This document shows positions 34,368 through 47,364 of a stretch of 64,000 bases of DNA, piece after piece (position 1 is the stretch's first letter; each line of letters starts with the position of its first letter). Origin of the DNA: Odiellus spinosus (taxonomy: Eukaryota; Arthropoda; Arachnida; Opiliones; Phalangiidae). The translations under genes and the position numbers were made by a program. The stretch is from NCBI GenBank assembly GCA_963920705.1, contig OY987237.1, positions 16,088,601 through 16,152,600 of the forward strand, given 5' to 3'. The notes under the pieces were generated by a model that did not search any database, was not told the origin of the DNA, and saw only the letters and a list, made by a program, of their open reading frames with translations.

Positions 34368-34674
34368 TCTTTTTAAATTAGAAATAAATTATTGGCTTAA
34401 TTGTTGATCCTTAATTTCTTCGCATTGAAGGGAGTTATCAACCAATAAACAAAGGCCCGTTGATAATAACATTCTGATTGGTTGATGACGTAGAAATTCA
34501 GTTAATCACCATGAATCCAGCTAAGCCTATTTTGATCTTAAGTTTTAAATTTATTTCTAATTTAATATTTGTTTGTTAATTTTGTTTAATTGTTGGATTA
34601 GGCAGTTATTTAAACAATAAGGAGCCGATAAAAAATTGTTATTAGGTTTCATTATCCCTTTAATAAAGCTTATT
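34368..34674. mobile_element. MITE family B copy, left end decayed
   Basis: ATGAATCCAGCTAAGCCTAT, AATTTATTTCTAATTTAATA and TTATTAGGTTTCATTATCCC then TTTAA form the family right end. The internal part includes CAACCAATAAACAAAGGCCC. Confidence 0.6.
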
Positions 34675-35084
34675 ATAAGTTTAAGCTTTAACAAGGGCAA
34701 TATCAAGCAACCGATCAGCGGGAATTAAAAGCCAAGAGCGTGAGTGGCGATCCTTGATTGGAAACACGATCTCGTAAGGGAGACACAAAATTCTAATAAT
34801 ATAAAATCGACAAAAAAAGCTCATTATTTTTTGGAGTAAAAAAAGAATAATCCTCCAATTTGTAATCCAAATCTCTTCCGAACTGAACACTCGCCAAATC
34901 TGTGGCTGATATTATTATACGGGCTCATTATTTATTGCCATTCTGGTTTAATCTTCTGTCGTCAAGGGCCGCGATGAATAAAATTACGAATTTTAATAAA
35001 TTAAAATTGTTTAATTTCTTTTAATTTTACTCTTAATTACGCTAATAGATTAATTAATAGAATTAATTAATACAAAATTACAAA

Positions 35085-35235
35085 CAAATATTAAACTAAT
35101 TTAAAACTTACTAACAAAATAGGCTTAGCAGGATTCCTGGAGATAATGAAAATTAGCATTGAAGAGTCAGTTACCAATCAGTGACGTAGATCTTAACAAC
35201 GGGCCTTTGCTTATTGGTTGAAGACTCCTTGAAAA
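35085..35235. mobile_element. MITE family B fragment, left half
   Basis: CAAATATTAAACTAATTTAA, then AAAATAGGCTTAGCAGGATT and CCTGGAGAT, then CGGGCCTTTGCTTATTGGTT match the family in the opposite orientation to the copy at 34368. Confidence 0.5.
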
Positions 35236-36347
35236 AATTAAGGATCTTTCGAGAAAATTTCAAATTTATTTATTTAAAATAATTTCTGCATTTATTATTT
35301 CTGTTCTATTTGTTGCCGCGGGAACAAGCAGCGAATAAGGATCGTAAGAGGACACTAGGAGAAAGATGTATATTTTTAGAGCAGCTATAGAAACCGAACA
35401 ACGATTCCTTTAAGTCATTTATTGCTTAGTTATTTCAATTTTTTTTTGTCTTCATTTTTTGTCTTCATCTCTAATTTCTAACAAAGGAAACGAGATATCC
35501 CTATTTTGAAACGAAAACTTGGAAATCGTTACGGTTTTATTTAAAAGATGACTTCAATGCCGAAATTGAACTTTTCTCTCGAGATTTCTCGTCTGAGAAA
35601 GGTATAATTTTGACGAATATCAAATCGTAACATCGCTAAGCCTTTGTAATTAAATTTAGGCTTAATTTTTGGTTTCTCGTTTGTTAAACAAACCAAATTA
35701 TAAACGGTTAACGCATTTTTGTAAAAACAATAACTTAGAGAAGATGTTTCTGGTGGATTTTACGCTAAGCCTAATTAGGGCCTAATTCAAGTTGAAAATA
35801 AAACAAATATTGGCGCGCGCGATTTTGGCGCGAGCGTTGTCATGGTTACGCTCTAACGGAGAGGCGCGAATCTTTAACTGGTGATTGGTTATTTAATTGC
35901 TTTGAAATGTTGATGCGTAAATATTGATATTTCGAACTAACTTAAATAAATTATGAATAATTAGACATTTGGACAAGTTTATTGGTCCATTTAAAAGGAC
36001 GCTTTTAGGAATACTTTATAAGTAGTATCGTGCCAAAAAAAAGTTTTAATCAAACCATATTTCATCCGGGCATTCTCGGTAAAGTCATCATCCCAACCCC
36101 AAGAACACCGCGTCAAAGACGGCAAAAAAAAATTTAACAAAAAGAAACCGCATTTTTCCATCGAATACCGACATAGACCAAACTCTTTCGGACCTTCCGG
36201 CACGCGTTCCCAACAAGAAGGTCAGTACTACAACAACTCCATCGAGTTCTATTTCGGCAATTTAGCCAGATAATTTACTCGGGGAATGGTAATTTAGGGT
36301 TAGCTACTGGTAAAGTTACAAAAATTAATTGAGGTCAAAGTTTACGT

Positions 36348-36555
36348 CCGCGCTTGCCTACATCGTCTTCCCCCAAACCCAACTCGGCGGAATTTCTCCT
36401 TGAAGAGTGGCGCTTCCTCCGTCCACTATTTACACGCGAATACGGCCCCTAGAGTGTCTCAAAACCAGCAGAATCCGCCGGTACATTTACCCGGGCCAAT
36501 AACGATAGTAACTAACGGGCGCTGTTTACTTTTATGGAACCAACACGACAATGTT
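36348..36555. mobile_element. MITE family A copy, left end missing
   Basis: TGTTTACTTTTATGGAACCA at the right and the internal GTCCGCGCTTGCCTACATCG and CTAGAGTGTCTC are shared with the copy at 23809-24104. Confidence 0.5.
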
Positions 36556-37394
36556 CGCGATAACGTCAGTTTCGTAAGAGATTAAAGATTTTGTCCGAGA
36601 CTGAAAAACTAAAGAGGAAAAGTTTTAGTTTCTAGGCAATGTCATCCAAAACTGTCTCGAACGGCGCCAGAAAGTCGGCTATCCCGCCAACTCCGGAGCC
36701 TCCGCGGAGAAGAGATAGTCACGGTATAGAAACAATTTATAGCCAAGTCAGGGTTTCAAAATACTAGCGTTATTCGTTTCAACAGAAGAACGTCTATTCC
36801 ACCCAGCTTTTAACAATAAGGAGTAGCGAGAATTAATGATAAAATATTATAGTATTTGAAGCAAATGATATTCCAAAGAATTTCGGGGGTTTATGGGGCG
36901 GGGATAATATTTAAGATGTTCCTCGTAACAAGCTACGGAATTAAATCGTTAAAATGTAGCTAATATCATTGTAGTGTTATCATAAAAAACACTATGCCTA
37001 AAAAAATGGTTTTAATAACTCGCTCGCACTTTAGTAGGCGAGATAAGAATTTAATAAATAAACATAAGAGGTTTCATCTATTCTTTTATCTGTAATAGTT
37101 AGCAGAGTAAATCATGTGCTTGAACAATAAACTTAGTAAACCCAGCGTGCCGTGTAGTATTCATTTAAATTAGTCTTAGCTAAGTACGGAAAGCCTAAGA
37201 ACAATACACATTTTCATATGAAAAGATATTAAAAAGAGGTTGTAACAGATTTTCAACGAGCTCCAATTGGAAATTGAGTCATATTTTCGGGTTGATCGTT
37301 AAAAAACGAATCAAAATATATATACATATGTCATAGAACAAAATTACAGCGACTGATTCTATAATCACCATTTTAAAATAAAAATTCCCCGCAA

Positions 37395-37515
37395 TCTACG
37401 TCATCACTATGGTCACGTGATTTCGCTATTGTATCGAGCGCCTACAGTTAATTATTGCACCAGGAGTGATAAGATCGCTTTCGCGCGGTCGTTTTCGTAA
37501 AAGTACTTAGTCCCA
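37395..37515. repeat. Dispersed repeat with TATGGTCACGTGATTT core, copy 2
   Basis: It follows the same order of blocks as 20330-20460, with a few substitutions and small gaps. The conserved centre contains the palindrome TCACGTGA. Confidence 0.5.
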
Positions 37516-37953
37516 AAAAAGTTTATTATCGCGTATAAATCCGCTAATATAGCGCTAGTTTCCGGCCGCCAGACAGACAGTCAGACATTGTTACATCGTG
37601 CTATAGCTATAGTATTATTCGCAAGTCGCGATAACTCCATCGGACTCACTTTCTCAATATCTTCAATTCTCGCTAAAATAAATAAATAAATTCTTGGTGC
37701 ACCGTAAACAAATCTAAAAATAAAATGGCCTTTAAGTACGTATACCGGTTTTGTAAAGGTATTTGACGCTTTTTTAATGACGCGGTCATTATTATTCAAT
37801 CAAGAAAAAGGGGGTTGCGAGGTCGGAAAGGAATTTGCCAATTTCATTTGCATATTGAAGTGGAGGTAAAAATATAGCGTGAAAACAAGAGCTAATATTT
37901 GCGATGATACGACGAAAAAAAATTTAATGAACTTGTAATTAAGGGGAGAAAAA

Positions 37954-38358
37954 TTAAAGGGAGAATGAAACCTAATTTATTATCGACTCCTTATCGTTTA
38001 AATAAGCCTTAATTCACCAGTCAACAAATTTACAAACAAATATTAAACTAGAAATAAATTTACAAACTTCACATCAAAATAGGCTTAGCTTGATTGATAG
38101 ACATCCTTAATTTCTACGTATTGAAGGGTCATCAACCAATGAACAAAGGATCCTCTCGTTAGGACGAGATCTCCGTGAGACTTACAATAACATTCGATTG
38201 GTCGCTGATCCTTCAATGGGAAGAAATTCCCATTTCCCTGAATCCAGCTAAGCCTATTTTTCAATTTATTTCTAGTTTAATATTTGTGTGTAATTTTGTT
38301 TACTGGTGGGTTAGGCTTATTTAAATCTAATTGTTGTTAGGTTGCATCCACCCTTTAA
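37954..38358. mobile_element. MITE family B, most complete copy, TTAA-flanked
   Basis: It starts TTAAAGGGAGAATGAAACCT and ends TTGTTAGGTTGCATCCACCC then TTTAA, consistent with TTAA target duplication. Inner arms: ACAAACAAATATTAAACTAG and AATAGGCTTAGCTTGATTGA against AATCCAGCTAAGCCTATTTT and CTAGTTTAATATTTG. TTAA targeting is typical of piggyBac-like elements. Confidence 0.7.
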
Positions 38359-38928
38359 AAGAATACTAGACAATTAAATGAGGAAGAACTTGTAAAACGT
38401 GTTTCCTGTATGGTCCCTTTAAAACATTGGATTATTCATTAACTAACCGTACCTTTTGGCCCGAGACCAAAATCAACAAAACCACTATATTTTACACACG
38501 GTATTTGAATCTGTAGGGAGTCAATAATGGAGACATTGATACGTCAGAGGTTTCTATCTCTGACCTCGGTGTCAACCCCCTTAGTGAGGGAGTTACAGTA
38601 GTAGCCATTACAAACGCTCCCCCAATAAGGGGGTTCCATGACGTCAGGCTTTCTTTCGCCTTTTGCTCGATCATGACTGGGTTAAAATTGTAATGATAAA
38701 AACATCTCACTATCCCAGGTTTTCCCGTATTCATAAATTATTTATTTTTCAGAATATTTAACTCAATTTAACAGATACAAAAAAATCTAGCGTCAAAAGA
38801 AATTAAATTTTGACGTTGAATGTTAAAATAAATTAATTTTGAAATGGCACCTATATTTTCATGTCCATTTTGTCCCTATATTTTATATTTTGACTGACCT
38901 TTTATTACACGTTTAACCGACACTTAAA

Positions 38929-39536
38929 CAGGGTTCGTACAAAAATTTGGAAGTTAATTTCCCTGACTTTTCCAGGTTTTCCCTGACCATTTCTAAATAA
39001 TTTCCCTGACCCATTTTAATATTTTTTTCACGAATATATTCTTACGAGCGAGCTGCTGGCAATTCAGACATTTTATTTGACATCGGGGTCAGCTGATAGT
39101 TTACTCAGAATATGAGAAACAATTTGAATCTTTAGGCAAATATTTTCAGTTTATAATAATTACGTTACAACTGATTGGTAAACCAATCATAAACAGTTCC
39201 TTGATACGTATCAAAATATTTATTTTCTCTAACCATTTGGGCTATTTTCAAATTCCCTGACTTTTCCCTGACCTTTGGGGCCACTTTCCAAATTTCCTGA
39301 CTTTTCCCTGACGTTTTTGGGCTAATTTCCAAATTCCCTGACTTTTCCCTGACCTTTGGGGCCACTTTCCAAATTTCCTGACTTTTCCCTGACCTTTGGA
39401 GCCACTTTCCAAATTTCCTGACTTTTCCCTGACCTTTGGAGCCACTTTCCAAATTCCCTGACTTTTCCCTGACTTTTTGGGCTAATATCCAAATTCCCTG
39501 ACTTTTCCAGTTTTTCCAGGTCGTGTACGAACCCTG
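38929..39536. mobile_element. CAGGGTT...AACCCTG element (family D) with 5-bp target duplication and internal array
   Basis: It starts CAGGGTTCGTACAAAAATTT and ends GTCGTGTACGAACCCTG, flanked by TTAAA on both sides (38924-38928 and 39537-39541). At 39240-39500 are about six units of AAATTCCCTGACTTTTCCCT plus GACCTTTGGGGCCACTTTCC. The open frames here only reflect the repeat. Confidence 0.8.
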
Positions 39537-41089
39537 TTAAAGGGTTTCATTCCCTCTTTAACAAAGCGTAACCTATTTGTAGAGCAAGGTCCAATTTTAT
39601 TGTACCAAGGCCAAAACATGTAATAGTTTAAATTATTCAGATCCGAGTCTTTAACTTTATCGAGTTTGAATGGACGAAGCCCGTGGAAATAAAAGTCGGT
39701 CGATAAAAAAGCAATTTTTTAGCCAGCATTCAACCACCCGTGAATTATATTGTAAACGGTGCCTTTCCGAGAGATAATCCGCGGGTGCCAGATTAAATAC
39801 GAGCGACTCTTAAAATAAAATGATTAAGGGCGCTACCCTTAAATTGTAATAATTATCATCAGAAACAAATAATGAACAAGAAACTCTGGAGCTGGGTCTA
39901 AAGAAATTTGTTGGATTAGGAGCTCTTAATCCGTTGTTATCTGTTTCGAGTATCAGATAATGCGCAAATAAGTTGTTTATGTAAATAACTTTCTAAAGAA
40001 GTATATTTTAGTCAGATAAAAAAAATCAATTTATCCGATATAACCAGTTTTATCTGTTGACAGATCTTTTGTCACAAGTACCTCTGCAAAGAGCAGTAAA
40101 ATATACACTAAGGACCCGAAAATTGCTTAAATTGTCCCCTTGGAGAGAATTGAAAAAAAAAAAATTGGTTTTTTCTCTAAAAATAAAAAAGACACGTTGA
40201 TTTTAACCGGTTTAGATAGACCAATTAAAACCACCTGTATATTAAAACTTATAAAGCGCCAGAAACATTGTAATCATTATGTATTTTTCGATAGGGATAA
40301 GCAAATAAATAATATTATCAACGTATAATAATTTACAATATCCTCGCGCGTGTATGTAAAGGTGCAATAGGTTGGGCTTCACCCCGCACACCGGAGCGCG
40401 AAGGTTGGAACACTTTTACAGGCGCTTAACTAATTTATATTATTGACGCTATCATCCAGTGACTTTTCACGTTTTTTTTGCTAATTATTATTATTATTAC
40501 AATTTCAAAGTGCTAAGAGTTAGTGTTTATACGTGTCGCTTGTTAAGGCACCCTAAAAATAGCGAATCTAACTATAGTACCAAACCATATATCGACTTTT
40601 TTATTTTTTTTGACCGATGTTTGGGCAGCTGGCGGAAACTATAGATTCCTGGTTATGACTGACTATAAGAAAATTCTCTATAAAATATTCCAACGGTATA
40701 TAATTATAAGCGTATGTTATGGATTATTTCGTGGCTCTGTCGTCGACAATGCCGTACAATACCTTTAGAGGCGAGTTCGCGAAAAACAAATTACTATAAT
40801 TTAGGGACAAATTAGGGACGATAATCTTAGTTTGACAAAGAAAAACTATTTGCTAGAAAAATTAAAATATTAAAAATGATATCGAGAAATGATATTAAAA
40901 GGGTTAAAACCGATTCGTGTAGTTTTTTTTTTACCGTTTTTAGAAGTTTAGTAAAGGTTTTTTTATCTTAAACACTCGTTTAAATTTCGTTACAGTGATT
41001 TCTCGTCCAATCAGCGGTCGCGTTAAAAGACAACGTATTTAGTATAGAAATTAATAAATTTCCAAGACTTTTTTAAATTTCAATTTCTG

Positions 41090-41335
41090 CAATTTAAAAA
41101 TTTGGCTTAGCTCAAATAAGGCAATTTATTTCTATTAAATTTCAAATTTAGGCTTAGCGCAAATGATGCCATTACTACAATTTCAAAATTAGGCTTAGCG
41201 CAAATGAGGCCATTTCTACAATTTCAAAATTAGGCTTAGCGTAATTATAAGGCCATATCTATAACTTTAAAATTAGGCCTAGCGCAAATGAGGTCATTTC
41301 TACAATTTTAAAATTAGGCTTAGCGCAAAATCCTG
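41090..41335. repeat. Tandem array, ~43-bp TTAGGCTTAGCGCAAATGAG unit
   Basis: About five units of AAAATTAGGCTTAGCGCAAA plus TGAGGCCATTTCTACAATTT. Units differ by a few bases each. Confidence 0.7.
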
Positions 41336-42344
41336 GTTATTACACAAACTGGACCTTTAAAATCTTCGCGATGTCGAGAAACAATCTCATCCATTCTCTT
41401 TTCAAAAACATATCGAGGGATAGACTCTAGCATCTGATTGGTTACCTTTCATTCCCTCATGGCCCACCAGAGACGCGAATATTACAATGAGACGGTAATG
41501 TTTGAACTATGACGCGATTAGAGGGTAAATTACGGCACTCGCCCTTACAAACCTTCCATTATTTTGGCAGTTCGCCCTATTCTATATAAGTATTAAGTAA
41601 ATACTTCAAGGGGATGATGCTATCTTCATAAACACACGCCTAAGATATCTCCGGAGGTAAAGTGTTTTGAAAGCGTCTGATGAATGGACATTAGGATCCA
41701 TTGTCTGTAAATATAAGTTATATTTCGTCTACACCTAATGATAAACAATACAACGAGAAACTAACCCAACCCGACAAAGTTGACGATATTAGAAATCCAT
41801 AAACATAAACCGGCCCATAGATTGTGTTTTTCCTCAAGGTCTTAGCGGAAAAAAAGGGAAGTCTTCGAGCGTGGAAAAAGGGTAGAAATAAACTACACGA
41901 AGAGGGGATAATATCGCGTAAGCAACTTCCAAGTCAAACAAGATGGTTTCAGTTGGGTTTCACGCTTGTTTCGCGACGTCACAACTTGTTTTCAAGGACA
42001 AATGAAGAACCATTGAATAAACTAACCCCTTGGAACGGCCGATTGAATAGTCGAACCGTATTGACATCGTCTTCTCTATTTTTCGGTCGAACCAAAAGTG
42101 TTAACTGCGCATTGTTGGTGCGCAGTCACGTGACGTTGCGACATCCCGTACGCGTCTTTATCAGGTCAAATTACAAGGGGCTAAATTATAAAAATTGGGC
42201 ACTCTTCCATTTTGGTTCTTTCATGGAAGGGCGTGGCCAAAGTTACCAGTTGCGTGAAAGTGGCGCATGTCATCTAATAATCCCTAATCCATGATTTTAA
42301 GCCTTGTTCTTCCTTTGTTATAACACCTTAAAATCATTTTCCCT

Positions 42345-42450
42345 TATACGAACACAGCCTAGATTTAACTGTACAATGTCTTACGTTCAACTAACAAGTT
42401 CTGCTAAGCTAGAAAAGATGGCGACTTTAAAGGGGCTTTAAAAATCGTGG
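42345..42450. repeat. AGACGACGTTGT-family fragment
   Basis: CACAGCCTAGATTTAACTGT, then TCTGCTAAGCTAGAAAAGAT and GGCGACTTTAAAGGGGCTTT, in the orientation of the copy at 16255. Confidence 0.5.
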
Positions 42451-44784
42451 TTATTCCATTTACGTAACTTCTCTCTGACGAACGAAGCGTATTTATTGGC
42501 TCTAGACCGCTACCTCTTGACAATGGACATGCGCGTGATCGCTATAGCGACTCAAAAACTAGTTTGGCGTAACTAAAAAGATGAAGTTAAAAAAAAATTG
42601 CGTCTGTAAGCGTGCCGGGTACTACGTAATAAGTCTTTGAAAGGAGACTCCGGCATTCGCGTGATTATACCGGGTATGGCGTGTAAGGGAGGGTCGCTAT
42701 GATATCGTTCCCCCCTTTCCCTAGCCTTTTCGCGACTCCTCCCAGCATAGAGAAACTTCCCAGGGGAAAATAAAACGCGATTTTTCCGAGTAACGGAGAG
42801 ACGACACTCCGAAACAGTCCACCCTGTCCTGTTCGCGAGAATTTTGGACCTTTTCTTCATCTAGAACTTTGAAAAAGTTAACAAATTAACTAATATCGAT
42901 TATTACGAAGAGAAATAAAAATAAATCTACTAAAGCTTCTTAATCGTCGATTAGCAGCGTGAGTATGTTTTGCGATTCTAAGCTTTTAAATGGGATTAGA
43001 GCCGCGGCTACCTTTTTAAAGAGCTTAGTATATAAGCGTACGATTACGTGTCGGAGACTCTCATTCAATAACAAATAACATTCACGGGTGGCGAAAACGA
43101 CCCCATTTCCGAGTCTTGTAATATTTTAAAACGCGAACGAAAAGTCATAAGCTTAATTTAGAATTAATTTTGATTAAAATGGTGTATTAGAATTAATAAT
43201 TTCAATCTAAAACATCTAAGGTTTGGTCTGATCGAAATTATTTAAAGGAATTAGATGGAAGAGTTTCCGGTTTCATATACGGAAGTAAAATTATTTTAAA
43301 ATTAAGTTTTAATTAGGAAACATTTTGTACCTTGAAATTTTATATTGTTTGGTTATTTATATTAAAATATAAAATAATCCTTTTTATTATAGAGTTATTT
43401 TTAAAATCTAGGTCACATTTGGTTTTTTCCATAAAGTCTAAAAAACATAATATCGAAACGAGATATTCCCATAGGATCTAAGATATATCATTTAAATGAT
43501 TGTGTTTAAGTAAATTTTGAACGATACCCGATATCAATTAAGTTTAAATGGTATTAAGTTTTAAATGAGTAAGAAATAAAACTTGCAGGAAAATATTTCC
43601 GGTAGATTCTATACAGAGAAATAATGTTTCGCTAGCTTAGAGAACAACTTCTTTGCTAAAAACACTTAATCTTAATTAAATTTAGTACTTAAATTAAATA
43701 AATTTATAGAATACGATGTTTTTATAATTTAATTTCACTTAGAAATTAACAAACGCGGTTAAATAAACTTCTTTCAACGCATTTTTCAAAAATATTAATT
43801 TAAAAAGCTTCCAATAATTAAAAAAACTGCGAGCGAATTTAATGTTAATTAGTATTAAATATTAAATTTAAAATATTTAACAATAATTAAATATTAATAT
43901 TTCAGGCAGGTAATTAAACGAAAACTAAAAATGCTTTTGAACTTATTTTCATAATTTTTTCATAATTATTAAATTAATTAATTTAAAGTTAAGTAAAATT
44001 TGAATAAAAGTAGATATAAATTTCGACCAATCATATTTCAGCCTTCAAAAGCGCTTATAATATATTGTCTCATCATTAAAAGGCCGATATTTGATGACCA
44101 AGATCTTGGGTATCAAAAGCCGGCGTATTCTTTTAATGTTAAGACATTACAAGGCCCTGATTGGTCCGTTTTTTGGCGGATATTCAAAATTTCATTTTTA
44201 GCTCCAAGTTTTATTTTTAATTCTTAAGATTCAAGCTGCTGTTTGAAAGAGGTCAGAATCAAAAGTGTCGAGAAACATCGGCGGGTCTGGCTTTTTAAAG
44301 AGTGTAAATACAGGAGGGGGGTCGAGGGCTTTACCCTTTCCTAGAATCTCCTCCGTCAAATGTAATAATCTATTACAATCCCGAGAAAAAAGGCCCAGGA
44401 ATATTCTAATTGTTTCCATAATTTGACATCTCAAAATAAAAAAAGAGAGAGAGAAAGCGAAAGGTAATACTTGGAAAAAACCTCATATCTCCCCCCTCTT
44501 GAGTCTTGACTTTCATTAACCCCGATTGAGTTCGCTTTTTTTTTAAGTTACATCGCTAAGATTAGAAAATGAGATATCATTTATATCTCTTCGCAAACAC
44601 TACTTGCCATCAATATAAGATTTAACATCGTTTATTAATCCGCGTTATGTTTGGATATAGTTTGCTAACATTTAAGTGTGTTAACCATATCGCGAACGAG
44701 GTCGAAGGAGCATCTAAAACCTAGATCAAGACTCTGTTTTCTTCTTAATTTCAAAATAATTTTTATGGCAAATTAATTAGGCTT

Positions 44785-45205
44785 AATTGCTAATTGAAAT
44801 TAGGCTTAATCGAGGTTTGAAATTAGGCTTAATCGAGGTTTGAAATTAGGCTTAATATACGTTTGAAATTAGGCGTAATCGATGTTTGAAATTAGGCGTA
44901 ATCGACGTTTGAAATTAGGTTTAATCGACGTTTCAAATTAGGCTTAATCGACGTTTCAAATTAGGCTTAATCGAGGTTTGAAATTAGGCTTAATCGAGGT
45001 TTGAAATTAGGCTTAATCGAGGTTTGAAATTAGGCTTAATCAAGGTTTGAAATTAGGCTTAATCAAGGTTTGAAATTAGGCTTAATCAAGGTTTGAAATT
45101 AGGCGTAATCGATGTTTGAAATTAGGCTTAATCGAGGTTTGAAATTAGGCTTAATCGAGGTTTGAAATTAGGCTTAATCGACGTTTGAAATTAGGCTTAA
45201 TCGCG
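44785..45205. repeat. Tandem array, 23-bp GAAATTAGGCTTAATCGAGG unit
   Basis: About 18 units of GAAATTAGGCTTAATCGAGG plus TTT. Sub-variants (TCGACG, TCAAGG, GCGTAATCGATG) are clustered, suggesting local duplication in blocks. Confidence 0.85.
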
Positions 45206-45644
45206 TACTTATATATAATTGATTAGAAGCCCTTTACTAGCTTGCCCACGTGGTGAAACTACCCCTTTACGAGCCTAGTCCATGCCACAAGGTAAAAATT
45301 ATAATTAATTGTAAAAGGGGGGCGTACGAAAAGAGTGGTAAAGGTACGACTAGATTGGATTGCTTTCCCCGGCGTATTTTGGCCCCTTTCCTTGTTGGAT
45401 GTTGTCAAAAAGGCTCCCAATGTGGGAAGATACGCTAATTTGTCTTGACGCGAGCAGCGCGGGGCCGAGCAGACGCCTATTTACCTGGAATCCCAATTAT
45501 GGAATCGAAGTTTACACCCCCATTTTTTTTTCTTAAATAATAGAAAAACAGCCGGAATTTTTACCAGATTAGGTTCTTTATAATTAAAGGGAGAGTGAAG
45601 AAGAATATTAATTGCCTTTTTAATCGATTCTACAAATAAAACTA

Positions 45645-45893
45645 AAGCCGCGTTCATACTAGGCCTTGGAATCGATTTAAACCGATTCAGAATGTTTCGA
45701 TTTCTCGAAACTGCTTCGGGAACCAGTTTCGTACCGATTTGGTTTCAACATCCGATAGATAAAGCTACGATAAATCGATTTATGAAGATAAAGCGTGAAC
45801 GCGTGACGCTTACAACGATTCCTCGCGATTCAAATATCGGTTTGATTTTACATTTTCAAATCGATTTGGAACTTCTAGCGTGACCGTAGCTTA
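45645..45893 (+). repeat. Family E copy
   Basis: GCGTTCATACTAGGCCTTGG, then AATCGATTTAAACCGATTC, GCTTCGGGAACCAGTTTCGT and AAATCGATTT. The 63-codon open frame at 45692 lies within it. Confidence 0.6.
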
Positions 45894-46977
45894 AAATTCA
45901 TTCGCTTGGATTAAAACATTCTGGAAATGAAAATATTCTGATTTTGGTATTGAATGAAAAGGAGAACCTCCGACCAATCAAAACACTCCCGTTATACCTT
46001 GCGCTAGAAACGCCCTATTGCGAATCAAAAATTAGATTCAAAGAGTGTATGCCTCAGCGCGTGTCGCGGGAATTTTATTAAGGAAAAGGTACAACCCTGG
46101 CGTCTTTTGATTGGTTCCAGGTTCTCATTTTAATTCAATGCTAAAAATCATAATTTTTTGTACAATTCAGAGACACTGAAATACGTCTAATTTTAAGAAT
46201 CAACATTAATTCTATTAATTTTCTTGTTCATCCTATCTTTAAGGGTGCAACGAACAAACGTTTAACTAGAAATCGCAGTTTCACAAAATATTTCGAAGGT
46301 TTTTCAAAAGAAATTTCGCGGTATTCGAATATCAGTTACAAAATTATATTTTTTGAATTTTTAAGCCGTTTTACGTGGAATTAAGAGATTAAAAAAGTTG
46401 GGAAATAGGGTATACTCCTAACATTGATACTATGATGACCCCAAAGATGGAAAATTAACCTATCGGAAAATATTAAATGGGAATTTTACTGGTGATTTAA
46501 AGTTTCAAATTTTCAGGAATAAAAATAATTTTATATAAATTTATTCAAACTTGGTTTTTAATCGTTCGCTGTTAATTTACCGGTTAAATTAATCGATATT
46601 TGGTAATTTGCGGTTATTTTAATGGTAAAATAATTGCATTTCAATATCGTCCAATCAATTTCCGAGCCTAATTAAAAATTAATTTATTTGGACCATTACT
46701 CAATTAAATATTCGATAAGTTATGGTTATTGTTTATTTTTAATTAAATAACTAAAATTAACTGGTAAGAGGATGTCCTTTTAATGACTCTTTAAAATCAC
46801 GTGACTAAAGACGAGTTTTCAATTAAGTTTTGTGTCATAAGTTCATATCTAAAGTAAATTTCTAGAGTCACCCTGTCCAGTCATTAGAGATACAGAGTTG
46901 ATTTTCAAAATAACCTTAACTACTTTTATTTTTTAATCACTTTTGGACAGCTCCATTAATGACCCGAAAAAATGTTT

Positions 46978-47364
46978 CCAGGGTGACCACTGAAAATCCT
47001 ATATAGGAAATTTCTTTGCGAAATATAGGAAAATATAGGAAGAATTTTATGTAAAATATATGATAAAATAGGAATATAATTAATTAAAAGTAGGAAGCAT
47101 GTTTATTATCGCGTCACAACTCTCGCCACCGGTTTAAACACGGTATTAATAAGATCCAATTGCTTAAATAGTATGGAATTTTACAGACTATTTTAACTGG
47201 AAAATGTACGGTTAAGCTAAAATAATCTTATACAGCCACGGCTGACAGGATGATTTAGAACTTTACCCTTAACTAGAGATTTTGAGTAGAAATATAGGAG
47301 ATTATAGGAATTGACATTAAATTATAGGAGAAAATAGGAAATATAGGAAAAGTGGTCATCCTGG
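46978..47364. mobile_element. TATAGG-rich element with CCAGGGTGACCACT ends
   Basis: CCAGGGTGACCACT at the left and AGTGGTCATCCTGG at the right are near-perfect inverted ends, with GTTT directly outside both (possible 4-bp duplication). The interior is rich in AAATATAGGAAAATATAGGA. Similar words occur near 50070-50210 and 56350-56570. Confidence 0.6.

Noticed and set aside
39165-39452. 95- and 65-codon minus-strand frames with a KSQEIWK-type repeat
   Set aside because: They arise from the tandem core of the family D element at 38929-39536.
41824-42294. 156-codon plus-strand frame, long for AT-rich DNA
   Set aside because: The translation shows no recognisable motif, no hydrophobic pattern and no partner exon; probably a chance frame in a less AT-rich patch.
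44785-45205. TTAGGC words suggesting interstitial telomere repeats
   Set aside because: The unit is 23 bp, not a hexamer or pentamer array; the TTAGGC is incidental.
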